Part shown: in pieces, positions 1 through 5,816 of the stretch | How positions within the stretch are numbered: the stretch's first letter is position 1 | Layout of the letters: each line of letters starts with the position of its first letter | Source of the DNA: Clostridia bacterium | GTDB lineage: Bacteria > Bacillota_A > Clostridia > Christensenellales > Aristaeellaceae | DNA length: 8,640 bases | NCBI GenBank assembly: GCA_017481185.1 | Contig: JAFUPO010000376.1 | Span: forward strand, 1-8,640 | Direction: 5' to 3' | Translations under genes and position numbers: made by a program | Notes under the pieces: model-generated | What the model saw: only the letters and a program-made list of their open reading frames with translations | Databases searched by the model: none | What the model was told of the DNA's origin: nothing

Positions 1-2
1 AT

Positions 3-338
3 TACATCCTTGACACTGAGGAACTTGCCAGCGACGTCCAACGCAGCCTTCCAATGTATGATGCTGTTGATGAAGTGAGGATCAAGTTGGAGCTGGCAGA
101 CAATAGGTTGATTTGGTGGGAAGGCAGAGAGGATGTAACGGTTTTGAACGAACTGGATTCAAAAAGACTCCTTGATGAAATTTCCTCGATCGGGTATGGC
201 GGCGAACGAATTATGACGATTGAAAAGGCAGAGGCGACAGAGATTCCTTTAGCTACGAGCACCCCTGCCCCATTGCGTACGCTTGAACCAAGAGAGTATT
301 CTTTGTCTTCGACACCTGCGCCGCGTGTGGCAAACTAA
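3..338 (+). CDS. 3' end of an unrecognised gene (5' partial)
   Basis: The reading frame is open from base 3 to a TAA at 336-338, giving 111 residues of a protein whose start lies upstream of the window. An internal ATG at 54 has no ribosome binding site in front of it, so it is probably not the real start. The N-terminal part is acidic and mixed in character, with a Trp-Trp pair in the segment LIWWEG, and looks like a folded alpha/beta tail. The last 35 or so residues are rich in Ser, Thr, Pro and Ala with two TPAP repeats, suggesting a flexible tail. No cysteine motif, signal peptide or membrane segment is visible. I do not recognise the family and assign no function. The gene is followed by a hairpin and then by the darA promoter, so it belongs to a separate upstream transcription unit. 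Confidence 0.6.
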   Translation, partial: YILDTEELASDVQRSLPMYDAVDEVRIKLELADNRLIWWEGREDVTVLNELDSKRLLDEISSIGYGGERIMTIEKAEATEIPLATSTPAPLRTLEPREYSLSSTPAPRVAN

Positions 339-363
339 TTGTAATCAAGCGATGGATATGGTA

Positions 364-401
364 AACTACCCCTGCCTGCGATGATGCAGTCTGGGGTAGT
401 T
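364..401 (+). terminator. Hairpin after the first gene, possible terminator
   Basis: A perfect 9-bp stem pairs AACTACCCC (364-372) with GGGGTAGTT (393-401). The 20-base loop contains a second small stem, CTGC (376-379) with GCAG (386-389). It sits 26 bases after the stop codon of the first gene and upstream of the darA promoter, where a terminator is expected. It has no T-run after the stem, so it may be a weak or factor-dependent terminator, or an mRNA 3'-end stabiliser. Confidence 0.45.
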
Positions 402-433
402 GCGCTTCGTCAGGGCACTGAAACGCATACCAT

Positions 434-462
434 TTGCATTTTTCACATAGTTATCGTATAAT
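434..462 (+). promoter_or_regulatory. Sigma-A type promoter of the darA-holB-ricT operon
   Basis: The -35 box is TTGCAT (434-439) and the -10 box is a perfect TATAAT (457-462), separated by 17 bases. Transcription would start near 468-470, giving a leader of about 50 bases before the darA GTG. The ychF promoter has the same two hexamers and the same spacing. Confidence 0.75.
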
Positions 463-517
463 CATTATGTCCATCCGACAGATGGAGATACGATACAGGT
501 TTAAGGAGGGTATTTTC

Positions 518-847
518 GTGAAGCTGATCGTTGCGATCGTCCAGGATGAAGATGCTTCCCGTGTGGTCAATCAATTGATGAAGTCGGGCTTTGGGGTGAC
601 CAAGCTGGCAACCACTGGCGGCTTTCTCCGCGCAGGCAACACGACCCTTTTAACAGGTGTTGAAGATGATCGGCTCGAGGATGCTCTGAATGTGATCGAG
701 TCTGTATGCAAATCCCGCAAGCAGATTGCCACCTCCCACACTTCCATGGCCGGCGTATCGGGGATGTATTCTCCATATCCCATTGAGGTAACGGTAGGCG
801 GCGCAACGGTTTTTGTGCTGGTTGTGGACCAGTTCATTAAAATGTAA
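518..847 (+). CDS. darA: Cyclic-di-AMP receptor DarA/PstA (YaaQ family, PII-like)
   Basis: This 109-residue protein has the length and character of the YaaQ/DUF970 family, trimeric PII-like cytoplasmic proteins that bind the second messenger cyclic-di-AMP. The start is GTG at 518, with AAGGAGGG (503-510) ideally placed before it; a longer reading from 434 would begin inside the promoter and is rejected. The N-terminus (KLIVAIVQDEDA) and the motif TTGGFLRAGNTT at residues 32-43 are hallmarks of the family. Thr28, Phe36, Leu37, Asn41 and Gly47 lie at positions known from PstA structures to surround the ligand. The protein ends with a hydrophobic strand around residues 96-104. It is the first gene of an operon with holB and ricT, the usual Firmicute arrangement. 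What DarA signals to is not well settled in any species, so a link to replication or RicT is inference from position only. Confidence 0.93.
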   Translation: MKLIVAIVQDEDASRVVNQLMKSGFGVTKLATTGGFLRAGNTTLLTGVEDDRLEDALNVIESVCKSRKQIATSHTSMAGVSGMYSPYPIEVTVGGATVFVLVVDQFIKM

Positions 848-874
848 AGCCAACCAGTGAAAGGGTGCTGTTCA

Positions 875-1891
875 TTGACCAATCTTGCCCAGGAAGGGCA
901 GAAGCGTGCGCCCGCCTTTCAGGATTTCGAAGGCCAGGGCGCTGTTTTTCACAGCCTAAGGAAGGATCTGGCTCTGGGCCAAGGAGTGCACGCTTACTTG
1001 TTTTGCGGCCCGCGGGGCGTGGGCAAGCGAACGCTGGCAGCGCTAACTGGCCAGGGCTTTTTGTGCAACGGCCCGACAAAGCCCTGCGGCCAGTGCCCTG
1101 CCTGCAAGCGCGTACTGGATGGCAACCATCCTGATGTAACGGTGGTGCAAAGCGAAAAAACCATCGGCGTGGATACCATTCGAGAGCTGCTGCGCCAGGC
1201 ATCGGAGCATACCTATGAGGGAGGGCGGCGGATCATTCGCATTGAAGGGGCTGAAAAAATGACCCCTCAGGCCCAAAATAGCCTGTTAAAAACCCTGGAG
1301 GAGCCCAATCAGGAGACCGTTTTTCTGCTTACTTGCGATGATGTTACTCGGCTTTTGCCCACGATCATTTCGCGCTGCCGAATGCTTAAGCTTCACCCAT
1401 GGCCAGATGCATATATTTCACAGGTATTAGCCAATCAAGGAATCAGCCCCGAGCGGGCGAATCTTGCAGCCTCGGTCAGCAGCGGAAGCATCGGCGCTGC
1501 TTTAGCCTGCGCCGGAGACGATAGCTATTGGGAGCGCCGAGAGCAGCTTTTAAAGACTGTATTTTCGCTGAAGGATACCGGCGGCATCTGTCAGGTCAGC
1601 GCCTTATACAAGGAAGCCAAGGATGTGGCGGATGAGTGGCTCTCCACCGTCGAAGGGATGATTCGTGAAGTGATGCTGGTGCGTTTGCAGCAGCGAAGCC
1701 AGCAGAGCCTTGAGGGCTACCCTCAGCCTTGGCAAAGAGCTGCCAGGGAAGCGCCGTTGGAAACCTTTGATGCACTGCTGACAGCTGTATTCAATGCAAG
1801 GCGTCTTAAAGCAAATCAGGTAAACTGGCAGGCAGCAATGGAAACGCTGCTGCTTTCGATAACGGAGGAATTAAAACCATGGCAACTGTAA
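875..1891 (+). CDS. holB: DNA polymerase III delta prime subunit HolB
   Basis: HolB is the clamp-loader subunit that, with DnaX and delta, loads the sliding clamp on DNA during replication. Numbering from TTG 875 (338 residues), a P-loop GPRGVGKRT lies at 45-53, four zinc-ligand cysteines at 64, 71, 74 and 77, a HPD motif at 85-87, and a degenerate Walker B region (RIEGAEKM) near 122-129. An SLLKTLEEP segment follows, then the SRC motif at 166-168 that supplies the arginine finger to the neighbouring subunit. The C-terminal half is a helical lid and collar region with little sequence identity to read. The frame also allows a GTG at 857 (344 residues), but that has no good ribosome binding site, while TTG 875 has AAAGGGTG seven bases upstream. 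It follows darA in the same operon, and its 3' end overlaps ricT by 13 bases, implying translational coupling. Confidence 0.92.
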   Translation: MTNLAQEGQKRAPAFQDFEGQGAVFHSLRKDLALGQGVHAYLFCGPRGVGKRTLAALTGQGFLCNGPTKPCGQCPACKRVLDGNHPDVTVVQSEKTIGVDTIRELLRQASEHTYEGGRRIIRIEGAEKMTPQAQNSLLKTLEEPNQETVFLLTCDDVTRLLPTIISRCRMLKLHPWPDAYISQVLANQGISPERANLAASVSSGSIGAALACAGDDSYWERREQLLKTVFSLKDTGGICQVSALYKEAKDVADEWLSTVEGMIREVMLVRLQQRSQQSLEGYPQPWQRAAREAPLETFDALLTAVFNARRLKANQVNWQAAMETLLLSITEELKPWQL

Positions 1892-3075
1892 TCGGCGTTC
1901 GCTTCAAGAACGCGGGTAAACTGTATTTTTTTGATCCAGGTCAGATGTGGCCAACCGCCGGTGACTTTGTGGTAGTGGAAACTGCCAGAGGCATTGAGTT
2001 TGGCGAAGTAGTAATCGGTGTGCGGGAGATTGACGACAGCCAGATTATCGCCCCGCTGAAAAAGGTTGTGCGGGTGGCCAGCGCTCAGGATGTAGAGCAC
2101 GCTCAAGAAAACGCCCGCAATGAGAAAGAGGCTTATAAGATCTGCCAGAAAAAGATCATTGAGCACAAGCTGGATATGAAACTGGTGAGTGTTGAGTACA
2201 CCTTTGATAACAGCAAGATTCTGTTTTATTTCACTGCCAACGGGCGGGTGGACTTCCGCTCTCTGGTTAAGGATCTGGCATCCGTTTTCAAAACCCGTAT
2301 TGAGCTTAGGCAGATCGGCGTACGCGACGAAGCGAAAATGCTGGGTGGTTTGGGCCCTTGCGGTCGGCCCATTTGCTGCGGCGCTTTCTTAGGCGACTTC
2401 CAGCCTGTATCCATTAAGATGGCAAAGGAACAGAATCTGTCTTTGAATCCCACCAAGATTTCAGGCGTATGCGGGCGCTTAATGTGCTGCCTGAAATACG
2501 AGCAGGAAACCTACGAGCAGACCCGCAAGCGGATGCCCAAGGTGGGCAAAGAGGTCATTACCCCCGATGGCGTTGGCGTGGTTTGGGATATTAATGTCAT
2601 TAAGGAAACTGTGAAGGTGCGCATCCAGAAGGGGGATTCCAGCGAGCTTAAGGATTTTGGCATCGATGAAATTCAGCGCCCTGCTCAGCCAGCACAGCAG
2701 CCAAAGGAAAAGGCCAGCGAGAGCGATAAGGCTGAAAAAGGGGAGAGGGGAGCAAAGGGCGAGCGCAAGCCTCGAAACGATGAAAAACCACCTCGCCGGG
2801 AGAAGGCTGACAAGGACGTTAACGACGAGAAGCAGCCCAGTAGCGATCTGCCGAAGGATGAAGCTACTGCAAATGAAGAAGAACGCAAAGAACCTAAAGC
2901 GCAAAAGGAAGAGGTCAAGCCTGCCGTTTCGCCTTGGCAGCAGGCGGTGGCTGCTGCCTTGAAGGCAGCCCAGCAAAATACCCAGCCGGCAGAGCCTACA
3001 GAGCCTGAAGAACCCGCCGAGGAAGAAGATGCTGAAGTCCTCCGTGAGCAGGATATGCTGGATGGAAAAGCGTAA
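1879..3075 (+). CDS. ricT: PSP1-domain protein RicT (YaaT), with long charged C-terminal tail
   Basis: In Bacillus subtilis RicT (YaaT) works with RicA and RicF in a complex that carries iron-sulfur clusters and influences RNase Y-dependent mRNA maturation, sporulation, competence and biofilm formation. Here the PSP1-type core spans about residues 1-260. It carries two cysteine motifs of the form CGRxxCC, with cysteines at 161, 166, 167 and at 198, 203, 204, and the family signature GVRDEAKMLGGLGPCGRP. The start ATG lies inside the end of holB, with ACGGAGGAA (1862-1870) eight bases ahead. At 398 residues it is about 120 longer than the usual 275 or so. The extra part, from about residue 265, is rich in Lys, Glu, Pro, Ala and Gln and looks disordered. 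No ricA or ricF is in the window. A yabA homologue, which follows yaaT in Bacillus, is also absent. Confidence 0.92.
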   Translation: MATVIGVRFKNAGKLYFFDPGQMWPTAGDFVVVETARGIEFGEVVIGVREIDDSQIIAPLKKVVRVASAQDVEHAQENARNEKEAYKICQKKIIEHKLDMKLVSVEYTFDNSKILFYFTANGRVDFRSLVKDLASVFKTRIELRQIGVRDEAKMLGGLGPCGRPICCGAFLGDFQPVSIKMAKEQNLSLNPTKISGVCGRLMCCLKYEQETYEQTRKRMPKVGKEVITPDGVGVVWDINVIKETVKVRIQKGDSSELKDFGIDEIQRPAQPAQQPKEKASESDKAEKGERGAKGERKPRNDEKPPRREKADKDVNDEKQPSSDLPKDEATANEEERKEPKAQKEEVKPAVSPWQQAVAAALKAAQQNTQPAEPTEPEEPAEEEDAEVLREQDMLDGKA

Positions 3076-3091
3076 AATTCTGCCGTGTATC

Positions 3092-3120
3092 TTGAAATAT
3101 TCCTTTGAGGGTGGTATGAT
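3092..3120 (+). promoter_or_regulatory. Promoter of the ferredoxin gene
   Basis: The -35 box TTGAAA (3092-3097) and -10 box TATGAT (3115-3120) are 17 bases apart, and a TG at 3112-3113 makes an extended -10. The start of transcription would be near 3127, just after the ricT stop codon, so the ferredoxin can be expressed independently of the upstream operon. I see no terminator between ricT and this promoter, so read-through from the operon is also possible. Confidence 0.7.
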
Positions 3121-3130
3121 ATAGGGGTAT

Positions 3131-3157
3131 TATAGCAGACATACATGGTCTGATATA
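3131..3157 (+). other. Stem-loop at the 5' end of the ferredoxin mRNA
   Basis: TATAGCAGAC (3131-3140) pairs with GTCTGATATA (3148-3157) around a 7-base loop, with one G-A mismatch. It begins about four bases after the predicted transcription start and ends about 15 bases before the ribosome binding site. A 5'-terminal hairpin of this kind may protect a short, abundant mRNA from decay. It does not reach the ribosome binding site, so it is unlikely to be a simple translational switch. Confidence 0.4.
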
Positions 3158-3188
3158 GTTGAATGACGCCGAAGGAGGTGAAACCACC

Positions 3189-3359
3189 ATGGCATACAAG
3201 ATTACTGACGATTGCATCAGCTGCGGCGCTTGCGAGGCCGAATGCCCCGTGCAGGCGATTGCTGAAGGCGACGGCAAGTACGAGATCGACGCTGAAAAGT
3301 GCATCGAGTGCGGCGCTTGTGCTGACGTTTGCCCTGTGAGCGCTCCTGTCCAGGAATAA
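3189..3359 (+). CDS. 2[4Fe-4S] ferredoxin
   Basis: This 56-residue soluble electron carrier is of the small clostridial type. Two cluster motifs of the form CxxCxxCxxxCP are visible, with cysteines at 9, 12, 15, 19 and at 38, 41, 44, 48, related by the internal duplication typical of these proteins. Such ferredoxins accept electrons from pyruvate:ferredoxin oxidoreductase and pass them to hydrogenases and other low-potential enzymes in anaerobes. The start is ATG 3189, with a near-perfect AAGGAGGTG (3172-3180) eight bases before it; an in-frame ATG at 3159 lacks such a site. The gene has its own promoter, a leader hairpin and a strong terminator, so it appears monocistronic and well expressed. 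Its position after the iron-sulfur protein gene ricT could be coincidence or a functional link. Confidence 0.96.
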   Translation: MAYKITDDCISCGACEAECPVQAIAEGDGKYEIDAEKCIECGACADVCPVSAPVQE

Positions 3360-3366
3360 TTTAAAC

Positions 3367-3408
3367 AAAAAGCAGGCAGATGGTGATTTATCATCTGCCT
3401 GCTTTTTT
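3367..3408. terminator. Bidirectional intrinsic terminator
   Basis: A perfect 12-bp stem, AGCAGGCAGATG (3371-3382) with CATCTGCCTGCT (3392-3403), is extended by A-T pairs from 3367-3370 with 3404-3407, around a 9-base loop. T-runs follow the stem on the plus strand, and A-runs before it become T-runs on the minus strand. It lies between two converging genes and serves the ferredoxin on one side and the zinc-ribbon genes on the other. The minus-strand stop codon (3407-3409) sits at the edge of the stem. Confidence 0.9.
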
Positions 3409-4162
3409 ATATGCTTTTTGTGCCGCATTTATCACAGTAACCGCTGTTTTGCTTAAAACGAGTTCCACACTTGCGGCAATAGATATAGGGCTCAGATTCA
3501 GGGGCAAATGCAAGGTAATCTTCGCTGGCCTGATCGCCACGGCTTTCTAGCTTGCCGTAGAGGACAACTTCGACGCAGTCTTCCGGAGAGGGGAGACACT
3601 TGCCTCTGGCGCTTGCATACAGATATAAATCGATATTTTCAGACCCAATCACCGGTCTGTATGCCTTTGGCAGCGTATTCATCGTGCACTTCAATCGCCA
3701 CTCTGCATAGAAACTATACAAAATGGCAATCAGGAAGAAAGCAAAAAGGCTCCACAATAGAAAGTTTGTTTTAGCCGCGAAAGCCATAAGCCCTGTGATA
3801 ATCGCAGGGATAAACGCAAGGGCGCACCAATTGAGAATGGTTGGATTCATTTGCCACGAAGGCTTTTTGCCACACTTAGTGCAGCTGGTGCTATCAAGCG
3901 AAAGGTTATAGAGCACATCTTTAGGATGGCCGCAGGGGTCTGTTACAATATTGAAAGCTTCCTCAAGCCATTGGGTTTTTGCCATTTCTTTCGCACGCCG
4001 TTTTGCTTCTTCGTGCTTTGAGCGGCTAAAAGCTGATGTTGAAACCTGACGAACGCACCTTGTTTTGCCTGGAGAAAAGTTTAACTCGACGCAATGCTCG
4101 CATTTCCAGCAGGCATAAACGGATGTTGTGACAGTTGAGGTATAAACAGTTCGATTGGCCAA
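3407..4162 (-). CDS. Zinc-ribbon membrane protein of unknown function
   Basis: The 251-residue product has a cysteine cluster near the N-terminus (Cys18, 21, 24), another CxxC at 94 and 97, and a C-terminal zinc ribbon (Cys229, 232, 243, 246). Two hydrophobic segments at about 107-128 and 133-153 form a membrane hairpin, which would leave both ends on the same, probably cytoplasmic, side. A basic, coiled-coil-like stretch lies at about 48-62. The start is TTG at 4162, supported by AAAGGAG (4172-4178) nine bases upstream on this strand. It is the second gene of a pair; the 39-base gap to the CpXC gene contains that ribosome binding site and no promoter that I can see. I recognise no named family for the full length. 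Multiple zinc ribbons on a membrane anchor suggest an assembly or sensing role, but that is inference. Confidence 0.8.
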   Translation of the reverse strand: MANRTVYTSTVTTSVYACWKCEHCVELNFSPGKTRCVRQVSTSAFSRSKHEEAKRRAKEMAKTQWLEEAFNIVTDPCGHPKDVLYNLSLDSTSCTKCGKKPSWQMNPTILNWCALAFIPAIITGLMAFAAKTNFLLWSLFAFFLIAILYSFYAEWRLKCTMNTLPKAYRPVIGSENIDLYLYASARGKCLPSPEDCVEVVLYGKLESRGDQASEDYLAFAPESEPYIYCRKCGTRFKQNSGYCDKCGTKSI

Positions 4163-4201
4163 TTTCTCTTTCTCCTTTATTTTCCGACAATCAGGTTGAA
4201 G

Positions 4202-5638
4202 CTATTGGGTCACACTGAGCGCGTCAAGCACAAAAACCTTGCCGATTTCCGATTCCAAACCGTCGCACACCTGCTCAGGCAAATCAATCATCCCAGTGAT
4301 ACGAAGAGGTGCGCTTGGGCTGTATGCAAGCGTTTTATAACTGGCTTCGTACTGCGAATAGTTACCGCCCGGATAGCGCTGATAGAAAATGGAGGCCCAA
4401 ATGATTTTGCCTTCAACGGTTTGGCAGCGGCAAATGACTTCATGCAAGTATTCATCACCAATAGGAATACCTCTGCTGGTTGTTTCCCGCCTGTATACGA
4501 AATAGACAGGTTCCACATGAACAACATCCACGTACACATTGGTGTAACGCTCATGCATCTCGTCAGTGGCCATGTTTCTTGGTTGATCGTAATACGCTCT
4601 GTCATTTATATCTTTGACGATCAGTAAAATGGCCAAGGCCGCAACAACAAGGATAAGCACCCTTTTGAGTTTGCGATTGTGACCATTCGCTTTAGCCGTT
4701 TCAATGGTTCGAGCCTCATATGCTCTTGCGTATTCGCTCTTAATACGATCAAACTTATCAAGTTTCTCATCGCGGACGTTCGCATTTGCCTGGGCGTGGG
4801 AGCCAGACACCAGCCTGCTGCCGCATTTCTGGCAGAATACGCTGTCTCCAGGGAAAACACTATAACACTTGGGGCAGACAATTAGGCTATCTGTGTCAGC
4901 ACAGTCCTGCTGAGCGGTTGCTTCCGTTGCGGACTCATTTTCTTGGCGCGATACTTCAATTCGAAGAAGTGCCGCTAATTCAAGCGCACCCCAATGGTCA
5001 TCAATCAGCTGAACCTGACCGGCATCTTCGCCTTTTGAATGTAAAGAATAGTAAAGATCATAAAAGTGGCGATACGCGTGATCAGGCAAGTCGCAGTAAA
5101 ACTGTTCTTTTTCAATATCAGAAACATCCAAAAGAGAAATAGTCTCTTTGCCTGTATTACAGCTGTAAATAACATAATCGAAATCGAAAGTCGGGTTTTC
5201 AAAAAGCGATTGGCGGGCAACCAATGCCTTGCAGATTTCAATAATCCTGTCGTCTCGCCCCCGTTCCAGGCAGGTAACCTTTTCAATAAATTCAGAAACG
5301 CTGTGAACGATACGCATGGTTTTGTATGAGAATAGGCCAGCGCTGGATGAAAGCCGCTGAGCGGTGGCTGTAATCTCATTCACTTTGGCATCGTAGTCAG
5401 GCGAGTTTTTATCTACTACCCAGATCATGGCCCGGTGTTTTTCATCGGTATAGACAAAATCATATGTTAAGGGAACCTGTGAATGACACTTGGGGCATTG
5501 GGCCAGGAAGTAATCGCCGCTGATGAATTGTTCGATCTGAGCTCCAGAATTGTCTGCGTCAATGCTGGTGTAAGTATCCGCTTCAAACAACTCTCCGCAT
5601 TTTTGGCAGCAAACCGTTGTTTTGCTTGAAATAGTCAT
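4202..5638 (-). CDS. CpXC-domain, zinc-ribbon, single-pass membrane protein
   Basis: The 478-residue protein starts with a CpXC-type domain: cysteine pairs at 11/14 and 48/51, the CxKCGxxF and CPKC motifs, and downstream YTDEKHRAMIW. The role of CpXC domains is unknown. A long alpha-rich middle region (about 85-245) has no motif I recognise. A second zinc ribbon follows (Cys255, 258, 269, 272), then a basic coiled-coil-like segment (about 288-325) and one hydrophobic helix (about 326-342). Positive charges just before the helix place the zinc ribbons in the cytoplasm and the last 135 or so residues outside. The ATG at 5638 has AGGAGG seven bases upstream (plus-strand 5646-5651). It is the first gene of a minus-strand pair with the zinc-ribbon membrane gene. 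It ends in TAG, the only gene in the window with a clean TAG end, and the frame after TAG stays open into the next gene. Confidence 0.85.
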   Translation of the reverse strand: MTISSKTTVCCQKCGELFEADTYTSIDADNSGAQIEQFISGDYFLAQCPKCHSQVPLTYDFVYTDEKHRAMIWVVDKNSPDYDAKVNEITATAQRLSSSAGLFSYKTMRIVHSVSEFIEKVTCLERGRDDRIIEICKALVARQSLFENPTFDFDYVIYSCNTGKETISLLDVSDIEKEQFYCDLPDHAYRHFYDLYYSLHSKGEDAGQVQLIDDHWGALELAALLRIEVSRQENESATEATAQQDCADTDSLIVCPKCYSVFPGDSVFCQKCGSRLVSGSHAQANANVRDEKLDKFDRIKSEYARAYEARTIETAKANGHNRKLKRVLILVVAALAILLIVKDINDRAYYDQPRNMATDEMHERYTNVYVDVVHVEPVYFVYRRETTSRGIPIGDEYLHEVICRCQTVEGKIIWASIFYQRYPGGNYSQYEASYKTLAYSPSAPLRITGMIDLPEQVCDGLESEIGKVFVLDALSVTQ

Positions 5639-5681
5639 TATAAGGCCTCCTGCGAAGCTTTAAAAAAGTCTGCTTTTTTTA

Positions 5682-5710
5682 AGTATACACCCAGCTGCTT
5701 CACAATTAAA
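5682..5710 (-). promoter_or_regulatory. Possible promoter of the minus-strand zinc-ribbon pair
   Basis: On the minus strand, TATACT (5687-5682) is a good -10 box, 17 bases from a poor -35 candidate, TTTAAT (5710-5705). The start would be near 5675, giving a leader of about 37 bases to the ribosome binding site and ATG at 5638. The weak -35 suggests low or activator-dependent expression, which fits accessory genes. Confidence 0.38.
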
Positions 5711-5738
5711 GACAGAAGTATGTTTTCTGTCTGTTTTT
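5710..5738. other. Hairpin with T-run in the divergent intergenic region
   Basis: AGACAGAA (5710-5717) is a perfect inverted repeat of TTCTGTCT (5725-5732), with a 7-base spacer, followed on the plus strand by G and five T (5733-5738). It looks like a small plus-strand terminator, yet no plus-strand gene ends here. It sits between the minus-strand promoter candidate and the ychF -35 box, so it could equally be an operator, or it could block antisense transcription into ychF. Confidence 0.45.
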
Positions 5739-5744
5739 ATTGCC

Positions 5745-5773
5745 TTGCATTTCTTCTAAAGGCCGAGTATAAT
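5745..5773 (+). promoter_or_regulatory. Sigma-A type promoter of the ychF operon
   Basis: TTGCAT (5745-5750) and TATAAT (5768-5773) are separated by 17 bases, the same elements as the darA promoter. Transcription would start near 5780, about 37 bases before the ychF ATG. Confidence 0.78.
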
Positions 5774-5816
5774 AACAAAGATATTGCTTTGCTTAATAAG
5801 GAAGGGGCGTATTCAA

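Noticed and set aside
837..1202. Minus-strand open frame of 121 codons opposite holB
   Set aside because: It is antisense to the P-loop and zinc motif of HolB, is rich in Arg, Pro and Ala as expected of a shadow, and has no ribosome binding site.
2685..3428. Long open frame (247 codons) on the minus strand, antisense to the ricT tail and ferredoxin
   Set aside because: It is a Ser/Ala-rich shadow of the biased codons of the RicT tail and ferredoxin, crosses a strong terminator, and resembles no protein family.
4196..4627. Plus-strand open frame of 143 codons opposite the CpXC gene
   Set aside because: The minus-strand gene has clear zinc motifs, a membrane helix and a ribosome binding site; the plus-strand frame has none of these.
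5662..5679. AT-rich hairpin AAAAAAG/CTTTTTT as a terminator or attenuator
   Set aside because: The stem has one G-C pair and would be weak; it is more simply explained by A- and T-tracts in the intergenic region.
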